Shown piece after piece: positions 1-12,680 of a DNA stretch of 64,000 bases (position 1 is the first letter of the stretch; each line of letters begins with the position of its first letter). Position numbers and translations under genes: made by a program. This DNA is from Artemia franciscana (Eukaryota > Arthropoda > Branchiopoda > Anostraca > Artemiidae). The notes under the pieces were generated by a model. It had not been told where the DNA came from and searched no databases. It worked only from the letters and a program-made list of their open reading frames with translations. Where the stretch lies: positions 23,289,696-23,353,695 of the forward strand of contig NC_088880.1 in the NCBI RefSeq assembly GCF_032884065.1. Reading direction: 5' to 3'.

Positions 1-3000
1 AGAGGAAGGGGTTTTCGTATAAACTTATGGGAAGGGGGGGGGGAGGGCTTGTTCGATTGGAAATCGGAAGAGCCATATATGGGTCTTATAGAAGATATAT
101 TCGTATAAACTTCAGAGAGATCTCAATTGATTGAAAATTGAAAGTTCTAGTTAACTTTTTAAGACTCAGAAGTGATCGGAGGGCAACTAGCCCAACTACG
201 CCTTTTTTCCCAAATACAAAGGAAAAAAATTTGAGATAGCCATTTTGTTACAAATAGTTCGAAAATCATATAATAAGACTTTGAAGATCATATAACTCTC
301 GATAACCCCCCCCCTTATGGCCTGAGGGTAGGCGTTGTAGGTTATGTCCTCGGGGCATATATGTTTTTTACCCAAGGAATGCTGGTATGAACTTCAGAGA
401 GGGCTCATTTGACTAGAAATTGAAAGTTCTAGTTCACTTTCTAAGAGTCAAAATAGATCAGAGGGCAACTACCCCCAACCCCCCCACGCCCTATTCCTCC
501 AAATGTATCCGATAAAAGTTTGAGATGGCCATTTTGTTTGAAATAGTTTAAAGCTCATATAACTGAAACTCTAGGGTCAACACAACCCCCCACGGCCCGG
601 AGAAATCGTTGTAAGTTATGCCCTGGGGGCATATATGGTTTTTATAGTAAGTGTCGGTATGAACTTCAGAGAGGACTCATTTGATTGAATTTTGAAAGTT
701 CTAGTTCAGTTTTTAATAGTCAAAAGAGATCAGAAGGCAACTAGCCCCCTCCCCTATGCCCTTTTCCCAAATAAACCTGATAAAAATTTTGAGATAGCCA
801 TTTTGTTAAAAATAGTTTAAAGATCATATAACAAAACTCTGGGGTCGACGCAACCCCCAGGGCCCGAGGGCAGGCGTTTTAAGTTATGCCCAGGGGGCAT
901 ATATGACTCTTATAGAAGAGATACTCATGCAAACTTCAGAGAGAGCTTATTTGATTGGAAATCGAAAGCTCTAGTTCACTTTTCAAGAGTCAAAACAGAC
1001 CACAGGGTAACTACCCCCACCCTTTTTTTCCAAATTTATCCGATAAAACTTTGAGATAGCCATTTTCTTAAAAATTGTTCAAAGATCATATAACTAAAAC
1101 CTCGGGGTCAAAACGACCCCCCAGAGCCAGGGGGAGGCGTTTTAAGTTATGCCCTGGGGCATAAATGGTTCTTATAGAAGGGATACCGGCATAAACTTCA
1201 AAGAGGACTCATTTAATTGAATATTGAAAGTTCTAGTTCAGTTACTAAGAGTCGAAAGAGATCGGAGGGCAACTAGCCCCTAATGCCCTTTTCCTAAATA
1301 CATTTGATAAAAATAATGACATAGCCATTTTGTTATATAGTTTAAAGATCATATTAAAAAAAACTCTGGGGTCGACGCAAATCCTGGAGTCTAGGAGCAG
1401 GCGTTGTATATAATGCCCTGGGGACATATATTGTTCTTATAGAAGGGATATTCGTATAAACTTCACAGAGGGCTCATTCGACTGAATATTGAAAGTTCTA
1501 GTTAAGTTTTTAAAAATCTAAACAGATCGGAGGGCAACTAGCCCCCGACGGTCTTTTCCCCAAACCCGTCCGATAAAAATTTGAAATGAATATTTTGTTA
1601 AAAATAGTTCAAAAACCAGATAATAAAAACTCTGGGGTCATCCCAGTCCCCCAGAGCCCAGGGGCAAGTGTTTTAAGTTATGCCCCGGGGGCTTATAAGG
1701 TATTTATGTAAGGGGATGTCGTATAAACTTTGGAGGTGGCTCTTTTGATTAGAATTGAAATTTCTGGTTACCTTTTTATGGGTCTATAGGGATTGGAGAG
1801 CATATAACCCCACAAACACACACACCCTCTTTTCCACAAATGTATCTGATAGAAATATTGAGATTGCCAGTTTGTTTGAAATATTCCAACGATCAGATAG
1901 CCAAAACTTCAGGGGCAACGTAACCCCCCTCCCCAGAGCTTGGGGTAAGAGTTGTAACTTATGCTATGAGGGCATATAAAGTTTTTATGGAAGAAGTGGT
2001 CCTATAAGCCTCCGAGGGAACACAAATGATTAGAAACTGAAAGTTCCAATTCCCTTTTTAAGAGTCAAAAGCGATCCGATGGCAACTAGACCCCCCCTCC
2101 TTTCAATTACCCTCTTTTCCCCGAATGTGTCCAATCCAATTTTTTTATAGAGGCATTTTGTTCAAAATAGACCAAAGATCATATAATACAGACTCCAGGG
2201 ATAACACAGCCCACCTGAACCTTGGAGCAAGTGTTGTAAACTATATCCAGGGGGCATATAAGGTTCTTACGGAAGGTTCTTACTTCGGAGGGGCTCATTT
2301 GATTTTAAATCGGATTTTCTAGTGCCCTTTTTAAGAGTCAAAAGTAATCGGAGGGCAACTAGCCCCCCCCCCTCTCATGTCCCGTTTTCCCCAAATGCAT
2401 CTGATCAAAATTTTAGATAGCGTTTTTGTTCAAAATAGTTCAAAGATCAAATAACAAAAAATCAGAGCTTAACACAACCCCCATGAGCCAGGAGAAAGTG
2501 TTTTAACTTTTGCCCCAGGGGAAGATAAGGTTTAAGGATGGCTCTATAAACTTCGAAGGGGGCTCATTCAATTGGAAATTAAAAAAATTGAATTGAAAAA
2601 TTGAAAAAGGGATAGTGCCCTTTTAGAATTCAAAAGTGACCAGAGGGCAAATATCACCCCTTTTCCCCCAAACGTATCCAATAAAAGATTTAATCTTATT
2701 CAAGGATTAGATAACAAAACTTCAGGGTGGATACCACTCCCAAGGCCCAGGGGCAGGTGAAACACTTGCCCAGTGGCAAGTGCTTCAAGTTATGCCCCGA
2801 GGGCGTAAGAGGTTTTATGTAAGGGGTAGTCGTATAAAGTTCAGGAGTAGCGCATTTGATTGGAAATCGAAAGTTCCAGTTGCCTTTTTAAGAGTCAAAA
2901 GTGATCGGAGGGCATCTATCCCCACCAACACTCCCTGTTCCTTAAATGCATCCGATGGATTTGAGAAATAGTCAACGATCAAATAACAAGTACTTCGTGG

Positions 3001-3640
3001 TCAACATATCCCCCTCCCCCAAGACCGTGGGAGTACCAAGGGTTGTAACTTGTGCCCCGGGTGTATATAAGGTTTTATGGAAGAGGTGGTCTTAAGTACG
3101 TCGGAGGGGATTCAAATAATTCGAAATTGAAAGCTCTAGTTCCCTTTTTAAGAGTCAAAAGTGATGCGATGGCAGCTAGCCCCCCCATCCACCAGCCCTC
3201 TTTTCCCCAATTGTGTCCGATCGAAAATCTTATATAGCCATTTTTTCCCAATTGACCGAAAATTATACAAAAAACTGCAGGGATAACACAGCCCCCCGCC
3301 CCCCAGAACCTTGTGAGTAAGTGTTGCAAGTTATGCCCCAGTACATATAAGGCATTTATTGGGGGGGGGGTAGTATACAATCCATAGGGAGCTCATTCGA
3401 TTGTAAATCGGAATTTCTAGTTCCTTTTTTAAGACTCAAAAGTGATCGGAGGGCTACTAGCCTCCAAAAGGCCTTTTTTTCCCAAAGCATCCAATCAAAA
3501 TTTTGATGTAATTCCTTTGTTCAAAATAGTTTAAAGATAGAATAACAAAAACTCTGGGTTTATCTCAACCCCCAGAGCCAATCGGTAAGTATTATAAATT
3601 ATGCACCGGGGGCATATGCGTTCTTATGCGAGGGTTTTGT
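1..3640. repeat. Diverged tandem array, about 270-bp unit, ~13 copies
   Basis: The phrase 'aaacttcagagagggctcat' or a close variant recurs near 109, 389, 660, 929, 1194, 1458, 1726, 2008, 2281, 2547, 2836, 3096 and 3378, giving periods of roughly 260-290 bp. Each unit then carries 'gaaagttctagttc', 'ggagggcaactagcccc', a C-rich stretch, 'gagatagccattttgtt', 'caaagatcatataac' and a 'gccccgggggcata' segment that can fold on itself. Copies differ by many substitutions and small gaps, so the array is old. Short reading frames inside it are not conserved between units and are not genes. The unit is colinear with the middle of repeat H found later in the window. Confidence 0.85.
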
Positions 3641-3686
3641 TAAAAATCAGATATACCGAACCCCCCCCCCCCCCCCTTACTAAAAT

Positions 3687-4020
3687 ACTTATGAAAAATA
3701 TTCTATTCCAAAACTTCATCGAGCTGATATCTGGCCTTCTCTGCATGGCCCGACCCCTCCCCCCAAGAAAACAACTTATTAACAATATTTTATTTTAAAA
3801 CTTACGGGAGCTCAACCCTGGTCATCCATGGTCCAACCCCCGCCCCCTAATAAATAACTTATTAACAATATTTTATTCCAAAAATCACGAGCGCTGACCC
3901 CTGGAGCTCCCTCCATGACTCCCCCCCCCGAATCAAAAAACTTATTAACGATATTTTGTTCCAAATATCGTGGGAATTCGGTTTAATTTTATTAGCTCTT
4001 TCCAAAACTGTTAAAGACAC
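3687..4020. repeat. Four ~84-bp subrepeats inside the 2.15-kb unit
   Basis: The motif 'acttattaacaatattttat' or a variant starts at 3687, 3774, 3857 and 3940, spaced 87, 83 and 83 bp. C-rich tracts of variable length lie between. The same block recurs in copies 2 and 3 of the larger unit. C-run lengths differ between copies, as expected for slippage-prone DNA. Confidence 0.8.
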
Positions 4021-5128
4021 CTATATTCTTCACTACAAATAAGAGTATGGCTACTACCCGCATCCTTAACGATAGAAGCATAAGGTCTACTGCGCATTTG
4101 GAGCCTTACTAGAACGAATTAAATTACAAATATTTTCCTTTGTGCTTATTAAAATATTGAAAATAAAATGACAATTGGAGTGAAACCAGACAAGGATTCA
4201 CCTATAGGCCCACTAGACCCTCCGGTTTTCACTATTCCCGAAGTTTTTGGGATTCTCCTGAAAATCTTACAAAAAAGGAGCGGCAAAAACGCTTGGGCCT
4301 AGAACTGTCTAGTTTGACTCTTCCTCTTAACTCTACTTTTTAAAACAGTAAAAAACTTTAGCTTAAAGAGCGGGGCGTTGAAGAGGAAGCATCTCCTTTC
4401 ATATACGAAGTAATTTCTGTTCGCTTTAAGTTTTAATGTCGCTCCTTACTTTTCGTTAAAAACAAGAGCTAAGAGCTCATATGGCACTTGTGACGAGGCA
4501 AGAAGAGCTAAGAGCCAAGAGCTCGCTCGTATGATATGAGCTATAAGAAAATTCTAAGAATCAATAGATTGATCTAAAAGGAAAATCAGAGGCTTAATGC
4601 CGGTCAGGATTTAGAATAAGAGCTCTGAGTCACGATGTCCTTCTAAATATCAAAATTCATTAAGATCCGATCACCCAATCGTAAGTTATAAATACCTAAT
4701 TTCTTCTAATTTTCCCTCTCCCTTTAGCCCCCCAGATGGTTGAATCTGGGAAAACGGCTTTATTAAGTCAATTTGTGCAGCTCCCTGACACGCCTACCAA
4801 TTTTCATCGTCCTAGCACGTCCAGAAGCACCAAACTCGCCAAATCACTGAACCCCCCAACTCCCCCAACGAGAGCGAATATTAGTTCCATTCCAACCACA
4901 GATGTAGGTTTTTCTGGAGAAGGGATTTCAGTTTATCTTGATGGCAAAATCATTTCCCAGCTGTCTTGGGACAAACATGGGTTGAAATAAAACACGTAAG
5001 TTTGAATTACGATTGGATTGGGGCTCGGGAGATAAAAAGTGCAATAATGACAAACCTTAACAAATAAACTTTCAAATGGAGACAAGTCCGTTTATTAGAC
5101 AGTGAAAGTAGATACAAAATTCTGGATA

Positions 5129-5159
5129 TTTCAACCACATATACAGCAGTCGTCATCAG
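5129..5159 (-). other. Hammerhead-ribozyme-like core motif (weak)
   Basis: Read on the minus strand, CTGATGA is followed by a potential hairpin (CGACTGC paired with GTGGTTG, several G-U pairs) and then GAAA. That is the order of the conserved core and stem II of hammerhead ribozymes. The same arrangement is at 7278-7308 and 21360-21390. In the last copy the hairpin begins CAAC instead of CGAC, turning a G-U into an A-U pair. I could not identify convincing stems I and III or a clear cleavage triplet, so this may be chance or a decayed motif. Confidence 0.25.
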
Positions 5160-5792
5160 CAGAAATACTAAAGCATTAGAATTAACAATAACAGAACAAA
5201 AATAGTAATTCCCGGTTCATTCACTAGATTTGCCTGACAGAGTCTAGTAACTGGGTTCATCCAAAGTCTTGAGTTGTAAATTCCTTCTTTAGTACTGTCT
5301 AAATGTAAGTTGAATTGCTAGTAAAGGTGGCAAAATCTTCTTGTATTCTAATTGCTATAGAATTTTTTTCAATTTATAGATACATACTTGACTAGTCACA
5401 CTGAACATTCATTTGTTCGTCATAGAAAAGCAGTTTGGTCTTGGAAAAAACCTATTTTAGGTATTACTTCGAAACTGTGCCAAATCTTATGATTGCAACT
5501 TCAACAAAATAACTAAACTTTTGCAAAATCGGAAATAACAATGCTTTTTATTTTAAAAAATAGTTAATCTCCAATACAGAACAGGATTGTGTAAAAAGCA
5601 TATCAAACGGGACCTGTTGAACAGCAGAACATTGACATTAATTCATATGTTCTGTCATATATTATCATGATTTGTAGTTTACAGTTGTACAGTTTGTAGT
5701 TTTCTCCAAATCGGAATTAGGCACCTTCAAAGGAAAATATTACAAAACGCGGGCTTTCCACAATTTATCATATTTTTTTACATAACTTGACT

Positions 5793-7941
5793 TAAAAATC
5801 AGATATACCGAAACCCCCCCCCCCCCTTACTAAAATACTTATGAAAAATATTCTATTCCAAAACTTCATCGAGCTGATATCTGGCCTTCTTTGCATGGCC
5901 CGACCCCTCCCCCCAAGAAAACAACTTATTAACAATATTTTATTTTAAAACTTACGGGAGCTCAACCCTGGTCATCCATGGTCCAACCCCCGCCCCCTAA
6001 TAAATAACTTATTAACAATATTTTATTCCAAAAATCACGAGCGCTGACCCCTGGAGCTCCCTCCATGACTCCCCCCCCCCGAATGAAAAAACTTATTAAC
6101 GATATTTTGTTCCAAATATCGTGGGAATTCGGTTTAATTTTATTAGCTCTTTCCAAAACTGTTAAAGACACCTATATTCTTCACTACAAATAAGAGTATG
6201 GCTACTACCCGCATCCTTAACGGTAGAAGCATAAGGTCTACTGCGCATTTGGAGCCTTACTAGAACGAATTAAATTGCAAATATTTTCCTTTGTGCTTAT
6301 TAAAATATTGAAAATAAAATGACAATTGGAGTGAAACCAGACAAGGATTCACCTATAGGCCCACTAGACCCTCCGGTTTTCACTATTCCCGAAGTTTTTG
6401 GGATTCTCCTGAAAATCTTACAAAAAAGGAGCGGCAAAAACGCTTGGGCCTAGAACTGTCTAGTTTGACTCTTCCTCTTAACTCTACTTTTTAAAACAGT
6501 AAAAACTTTAGCTTAAAGAGCGGGGCGTTGAAGAGGAAGCATCTCCTTTCATATACGAAGTAATTTCTGTTCGCTTTAAGTTTTAATGTCGCTCCTTACT
6601 TTCCGTTAAAAACAAGAGCTAAGAGCTCATATGGCACTTGTGACGAGGCAAGAAGAGCTAAGAGCCAAGAGCTCGCTCGTATGATATGAGCTATAAGAAA
6701 ATTCTAAGAATCAATAGATTGATCTAAAAGGAAAATCAGAGGCTTAATGCCGGTCAGGATTTAGAATAAGAGCTCTGAGTCACGATGTCCTTCTAAATAT
6801 CAAAATTCATTAAGATCCGATCACCCAATCGTAAGTTATAAATACCTAATTTCTTCTAATTTTCCCTCTCCCTTTAGCCCCCCAGATGGTTGAATCTGGG
6901 AAAACGGCTTTATTAAGTCAATTTGTGCAGCTCCCTGACACGCCTACCAATTTTCATCGTCCTAGCACGTCCAGAAGCACCAAACTCGCCAAATCACTGA
7001 ACCCCCCAACTCCCCCAACGAGAGCGAATATTAGTTCCATTCCAACCACAGATGTAGGTTTTTCTGGAGAAGGGATTTCAGTTATCTTGATGGCAAAATC
7101 ATTTCCCAGCTGTCTTGGGACAAACATGGGTTGAAATAAAACACGTAAGTTTGAATTACGATTGGATTGGGGCTCGGGAGATAAAAAGTGCAATAATGAC
7201 AAACCTTAACAAATAAACTTTCAAATGGAGACAAGTCCGTTTATTAGACAGTGAAAGTAGATACAAAATTCTGGATATTTCAACCACATATACAGCAGTC
7301 GTCATCAGCAGAAATACTAAAGCATTAGAATTAACAATAACAGAACAAAAATAGTAATTCCCGGTTCATTCACTAGATTTGCCTGACAGAGTCTAGTAAC
7401 TGGGTTCATCCAAAGTCTTGAGTTGTAAATTCCTTCTTTAGTACTGTCTAAATGTAAGTTGAATTGCTAGTAAAGGTGGCAAAATCTTCTTGTATTCTAA
7501 TTGCTATAGAATTTTTTTCAATTTATAGATACATACTTGACTAGTCACACTGAACATTCATTTATTCGTCATAGAAAAGCAGTTTGGTCTTGGAAAAAAC
7601 CTATTTTAGGTATTACTTCGAAACTGTGCCAAATCTTATGATTGCAACTTCAACAAAATAACTAAACTTTTGCAAAATCGGAAATAACAATGCTTTTTAT
7701 TTTAAAAAATAGTTAATCTCCAATACAGAACAGGATTGTGTAAAAAGCATATCAAACGGGACCTGTTGAACAGCAGAACATTGACATTAATTCATATGTT
7801 CTGTCATATATTATCATGATTTGTAGTTTACAGTTGTACAGTTTGTAGTTTTCTCCAAATCGGAATTAGGCACCTTCAAAGGAAAATATTACAAAACGCG
7901 GGCTTTCCACAATTTATCATATTTTTTTACATAACTTGACT
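5793..7941. repeat. 2.15-kb tandem unit, copy 2
   Basis: Near-identical to 3641-5792, joined head to tail at 'cataacttgacttaaaaatc'. It shares several variants with copy 3 against copy 1, for example 'gaatgaaaa' for 'gaatcaaaa' and 'cggtagaag' for 'cgatagaag'. One T is missing in 'cagttatcttgatgg' compared with copy 1 and the 21-kb fragment. It contains no supported gene. Confidence 0.92.
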
Positions 7942-9184
7942 TAAAAATCAGATATACCGAAACCCCCCCCCCCCCCCTTACTAAAATACTTATGAAAAAT
8001 ATTCTATTCCAAAACTTCATCGAGCTGATATCTGGCCTTCTTTGCATGGCCCGACCCCTCCCCCCAAGAAAACAACTTATTAACAATATTTTATTTTAAA
8101 ACTTACGGGAGCTCAACCCTGGTCATCCATGGTCCAACCCCCGCCCCCTAATAAATAACTTATTAACAATATTTTATTCCAAAAATCACGAGCGCTGACC
8201 CCTGGAGCTCCCTCCATGACTCCCCCCCCCCCCCGAATGAAAAAACTTATTAACGATATTTTGTTCCAAATATCGTGGGAATTCGGTTTAATTTTATTAG
8301 CTCTTTCCAAAACTGTTAAAGACACCTATATTCTTCACTACAAATAAGAGTATGGCTACTACCCGCATCCTTAACGGTAGAAGCATAAGGTCTACTGCGC
8401 ATTTGGAGCCTTACTAGAACGAATTAAATTGAAAATATTTTCCTTTGTGCTTATTAAAATATTGAAAATAAAATGACAATTGGAGTGAAACCAGACAAGG
8501 ATTCACCTATAGGCCCACTAGACCCTCCGGTTTTCACTATTCCCGAAGTTTTTGGGATTCTCCTGAAAATCTTACAAAAAAGGAGCGGCAAAAACGCTTG
8601 GGCCTAGAACTGTCTAGTTTGACTCTTCCTCTTAACTCTACTTTTTAAAACAGTAAAAAACTTTAGCTTAAAGAGCGGGGCGTTGAAGAGGAAGCATCTC
8701 CTTTCATATACGAAGTAATTTCTGTTCGCTTTAAGTTTTAATGTCGCTCCTTACTTTTCGTTAAAAACAAGAGCTAAGAGCTCATATGGCACTTGTGACG
8801 AGGCAAGAAGAGCTAAGAGCCAAGAGCTCGCTCGTATGATATAAGCTATAAGAAAATTCTAAGAATCAATAGATTGATCTAAAAGGAAAATCAGAGGCTT
8901 AATGCCGGTCAGGATTTAGAATAAGAGCTCTGAGTCACGATGTCCTTCTAAATATCAAAATTCATTAAGATCCGATCACCCAATCGTAAGTTATAAATAC
9001 CTAATTTCTTCTAATTTTCCCTCTCCCTTTAGCCCCCCAGATGGTTGAATCTGGGAAAACGGCTTTATTAAGTCAATTTGTGCAGCTCCCTGACACGCCT
9101 ACCAATTTTCATCGTCCTAGCACGTCCAGAAGCACCAAACTCGCCAAATCACTGAACCCCCCAACTCCCCCAACGAGAGCGAAT
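7942..9184. repeat. 2.15-kb unit, copy 3, left part
   Basis: Matches the first 1243 bp of the unit and stops at 'gagagcgaat', where copies 1 and 2 continue with 'attagttcc'. Here the sequence continues instead into the 290-bp array element. The remainder of the unit is found at 21109-22025. The two parts sum to about 2160 bp, the expected unit length. Confidence 0.9.
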
Positions 9185-11080
9185 CCAGTACGTTTTCGTC
9201 TATAACGTGTCAAGGAGATTTGCTTATTCTATTTACCAAGCTTCATCCCGATTCCTCCACTCAAACTGTTTCCCAAGATTTCCCCCTGCAACTCCCCCCA
9301 ATGTCAAAAGATCTGGTCGGGATTTGAAATAAGAGCTCTGAGACATGAATTCCTTCTAAATATCAAATTTCATTAAGATCCAATCACCTATTCATAAAAT
9401 AAAAATACCCCAATTTTCATATTTTCCAAGAATTCCGGTTTCCCCCTCCAACTCCCGTCAATGTCGTAGGATCTGGTCAGAATGTAAAATTAGAGCCTTA
9501 AAGCACAAGATCCTTCTAAATATCAAATTTCATTAAGATCTGGTCACCCTTTCGTAAGTTAAAAATACCTCAATTTTCAAAATTACCCCCCCCCCAACTC
9601 CACCAAAGAGAGCAGATCCGGTCCTGTTATGTCAGTCATATTTAAAAATAGATTTAAAATAAGAGATCTGAGTTACGAGGTCCTTCTAAATATGAAGTTT
9701 TGTGAAGATCCGATCACTTCTTCGAAAGTTAAAAATACATTATTTTTTCTAATTGTTCAGAATTAATCCCCCCCCAATAGAGTGGTTCCATTCCAATTAT
9801 GTAAATCACGTATCTACGACTTCTGTTTATTTGTCCCACCAAGTTTCATCCCGATCCCTCCAATCTAAGCGTTTTCCATGATTTTAGGTTCCCCCACCCA
9901 CAACTCCCTCCAATGTCACCAGATCCGGTCGGGATTTAAAAAAGAGCTTTGAGAAACAATATCCTTCTAAATATCAAATTTCATTAAGATCTTGTCACCC
10001 TTTCGTAAGTTAAAAGTACCTCATTTTTTCAAATTTTTCAGAATTACCCCCCCCCAAACTACCCAAGAGAGAGCGGATCCATTCCATTTATGTCAATCAT
10101 GTATCTAGGACTTGTGCTTATTTTTCTCACCAAGTTTCATCTCGATCCCTCCGCTCTAAGTGTTTTCCAAGATTTTAGTTTCCCCCTTTCCTCCCCCCCC
10201 CCAATGTCACCAGATCTGGTCGGGATTTAAAATAACAGCTTTGAGACACGATATCCTTCTAAATATCAAATTTCATTGAGATCCTATCACCTGTTCATAA
10301 GTTAAAAATACCTCATTTTTTCTAATTTTTCAGAATTACCCCCCCTCCCCAACTACCTCAAAGAGAGCAGATCCGTTTCGGTTATGTCAATCATGTATCT
10401 AGGACTTGTGTTTGTGTTTCCCACCAAGTTTTAACCCGATCCCTCCACTCTAAGTGTTTTCCAAGATTTTAGGTTTCCCCCTCCCAACTCCCCCCCCAAT
10501 GTCACCAGATCCGGTCGGGATTTAAAATGAGAGTTCTGAGACTCAATATCCTTCTAAATATCAAATTTCATTGAGATCCGATCACCCGTTCGTAAGTTAA
10601 AAATACCTTATTTTTTCTAATTTTTCAGAATTACCCTCCCCCCCCCCAACTACCCCAAAGAGATCGGATCCATTCTGGTTATTTCAATCATGTATCAACT
10701 CCCAAATCTACCCCCAATGTCACCAAATCTAGTCGAGATTAAAAATAACAGCTCTGAGACACGATATCCTTCCAAACATCAAGTTTCATTAAGATCTGAT
10801 CAACCATTCGTAAGTTGAAAATACTTCGATTTTTCTATTTTTTCCGAATTAAAGGGCCCCCACTCTCCCTCCAAGATGGTCAAACCGGGTAAACGACTAT
10901 TTCTAATTTAATCTGGTCCGGTCCCTGATATGCCTGTTAAATTTCATCGTCCTAGCTTACCTGGAAGTGCCTAAAGTAGCAAAACCGGTTCCGACTGACC
11001 GACAGACGGACAGACAGACAGACCGACAGACCGACAGAATTTGCGATTGCTATGTGTCGCTTGCTTAATACCAAGTGCCT
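9185..11080 (+). mobile_element. Tandem-core repeat element (~290-bp units) with 3' hairpin
   Basis: The phrase 'tatcaaatttcattaagatc' or a close variant recurs near 9352, 9511, 9683, 9968, 10256, 10550 and 10769. The full unit is about 290 bp, with shortened units of 160-220 bp. Each unit contains 'ccagatccggtcgggattt', 'cgtaagttaaaaatacc' and C-runs. The array flows without a break from the end of 2.15-kb copy 3. After it comes a single-copy tail with a GACAGAC-type run (about 10989-11040) and a short hairpin at 11058-11077 (CGCTTG with CAAGTG). A tandem core plus a terminal hairpin recalls non-autonomous Helentron/DINE-type elements, but I cannot show termini or an insertion site. No coding capacity is seen. 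Confidence 0.6.
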
Positions 11081-11089
11081 TAAAAAAAT

Positions 11090-11335
11090 CCGCATTTCTG
11101 CAGATAGGAGCTTGAAACTTATACAGTAGGTTTCTCTGATACGTTGAATCAGATGGTGTGATTTTCGTTAAGATTATATGACTTTTTGGAGGTGTTCCCC
11201 CTATTTTCTAAGATACGGCAAATTTTCTCAGGCTAATCACTTTTTATAGCTAAGACTATTTCGTTTCGTAGAGTTTCGGTTACTATTGAGCTGGGTCGCT
11301 CCTTACTATAATTTGTTACCACGAACTGTTTTGCT
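11090..11335 (-). repeat. Repeat H fragment, minus strand
   Basis: Reverse complement of the first ~240 bp of repeat H. It ends on the plus strand with 'gggtcgctccttacta' and 'ttaccacgaactgttttg', the complement of the family's hairpin start. The hairpin arm is degraded ('taatttg' for 'cagttcg'). Confidence 0.75.
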
Positions 11336-11339
11336 ATGC

Positions 11340-11620
11340 CCGCAAATCTGAGCGGCTGTTTGCTTGTCTCTCTCACATTACTTGTGTGTTTGAGCTGGTG
11401 TTTGCATGTTTCCGTTTCTGTCTTTGTGTGTTTGTGTGCCTGACTTTGTGTGTTTGTGGGTATTTTTTCTCTTTCTATCTTACTGTGCCTGTGTGTCTGA
11501 GCGGCTGTTTGCCTGTCTCTCATTTTATGTCTGTGTGTCTGTGCGGGTGGTTGCATGTTTTCGTTTCGGTCTTTGTGAGTTTGTTTGTTTGACTCTGTTT
11601 GTTTGTAGGAGGGTTTTTTT

Positions 11621-11666
<46 letters not shown>

Positions 11667-11799
11667 ACTATGCCTGTATGTCTGAGCGGCTGTTTGCTTG
11701 TCTCTCTCATATTGCATGTATTTATGAGTGGGTGTTTGCATGTTTCCCTGTCTGTCTTTGTGTGTTTGTTTGTCTGACTCTGTGTGTTTGTAGGTGTTT

Positions 11800-11835
<36 letters not shown>

Positions 11836-12567
11836 TCCCTCTCTCTCACACACACACACTATGCCTGTGTGTCTGATCGGCTGTTTACTTGTCTCTCACA
11901 CTATGCCTGTGTATCTGTGCGGGTGGTTGCCTGTTTCTTTGTGTGTTTGACTCTGTTTGTTTATAGATGTTTTTTCTCTCTCTCTCTCTGTCCCACTATG
12001 CCTATGTATCTGAGCGGCGGTTTTCCTGTCTTTATCACTGTGCCTATGCGTCTTAGTGGGTATTCACATGTTTCTGTACTTGTCTTTGTGTGGATGACTC
12101 TGTGTGTTTTTAGGTATTTTTGTCACTCTCTCTCTCTCTCACCATGCCTGTTTATCTGCTCGACTATCAGTTTGTCTCTCTTACTATGCTTGTGTGTCTG
12201 AGCGGGTGATTAGATGTTTCCATGCCTGTCTTTGTGTGTTTGTCCATCTGACTCGGTGTGTTTGTAGGTGTTTTTTCTATCTATCTCATTGTGCCTGTAA
12301 CTCTGAGTAGATGTTTGCTTGTCTCTCTCACTATGCCTGTGTGTCTGAGCGAGTGTTTGCATGTTTCTGTGTCTGTCTTTGTATGCTTTTGTGTCTGACT
12401 CTGGTGTTTGTAGGTGTTTTTGTCTCTCTCTCACTATGCCTGAGTGTCTGAGTGGCTGTTTGCTTGCCTTTCTCACTATGCCTGTGTGTCTGAGTGGGTG
12501 TTTGCATGTTTCTGTGTCTATCTTTGTGTATGTGTATGTCTGAATCTGTATTTCTGTAGCTGTTTTC

Positions 12568-12612
<45 letters not shown>

Positions 12613-12680
12613 ACTATGCCTGTCTGACTGAGCAGCTATCTTCTTGTCTCTCTCACTCTGACTGTGTGTCTGAGCGAGTA
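11340..12680. repeat. CT-rich tandem array with embedded (TC)n runs
   Basis: Units share 'actatgcctgtgtgtctgag', 'tgtttgcatgtttctgtgtc' and 'gtgtgtttgtaggtgttttt', separated by TC microsatellites at about 11620-11655, 11805-11845 and 12570-12605. Open frames run through on both strands because the composition lacks stops, and they give Cys/Leu/Ser/Val-rich products or Arg-Glu runs. These are composition artefacts and not genes. The inner part (from 12046) lies in the left arm of the large inverted repeat and recurs at 19373-20017. Confidence 0.85.

Larger units (their letters stand above)
3641..5792. repeat. 2.15-kb tandem unit, copy 1
   Basis: This is the first copy of a unit that repeats almost exactly at 5793-7941 and, in part, at 7942-9184. 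In order it holds a C-tract, four about 84-bp subrepeats (3687-4020), one arm of foldback repeat F (about 4325-4470), a segment related to the 290-bp array element (about 4600-4879), and a 913-bp right part (4880-5792). The 84-codon open frame at 4736-4990 is not kept in copy 2, where one base is missing, so I do not call it a gene. Copy 1 differs from copy 2 at only a handful of sites, so the duplication is recent. Confidence 0.92.

Noticed and set aside
1-3640. CRISPR-like array
   Set aside because: The units are about 270 bp and repeat along their whole length, with no short identical repeats separated by unique spacers. The setting is eukaryotic.
4736-4990. 84-codon frame repeated in the 2.15-kb units
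   Set aside because: A single-base difference breaks it in copy 2, copy 3 departs from it at 9184, and it straddles the joint between two repeats.
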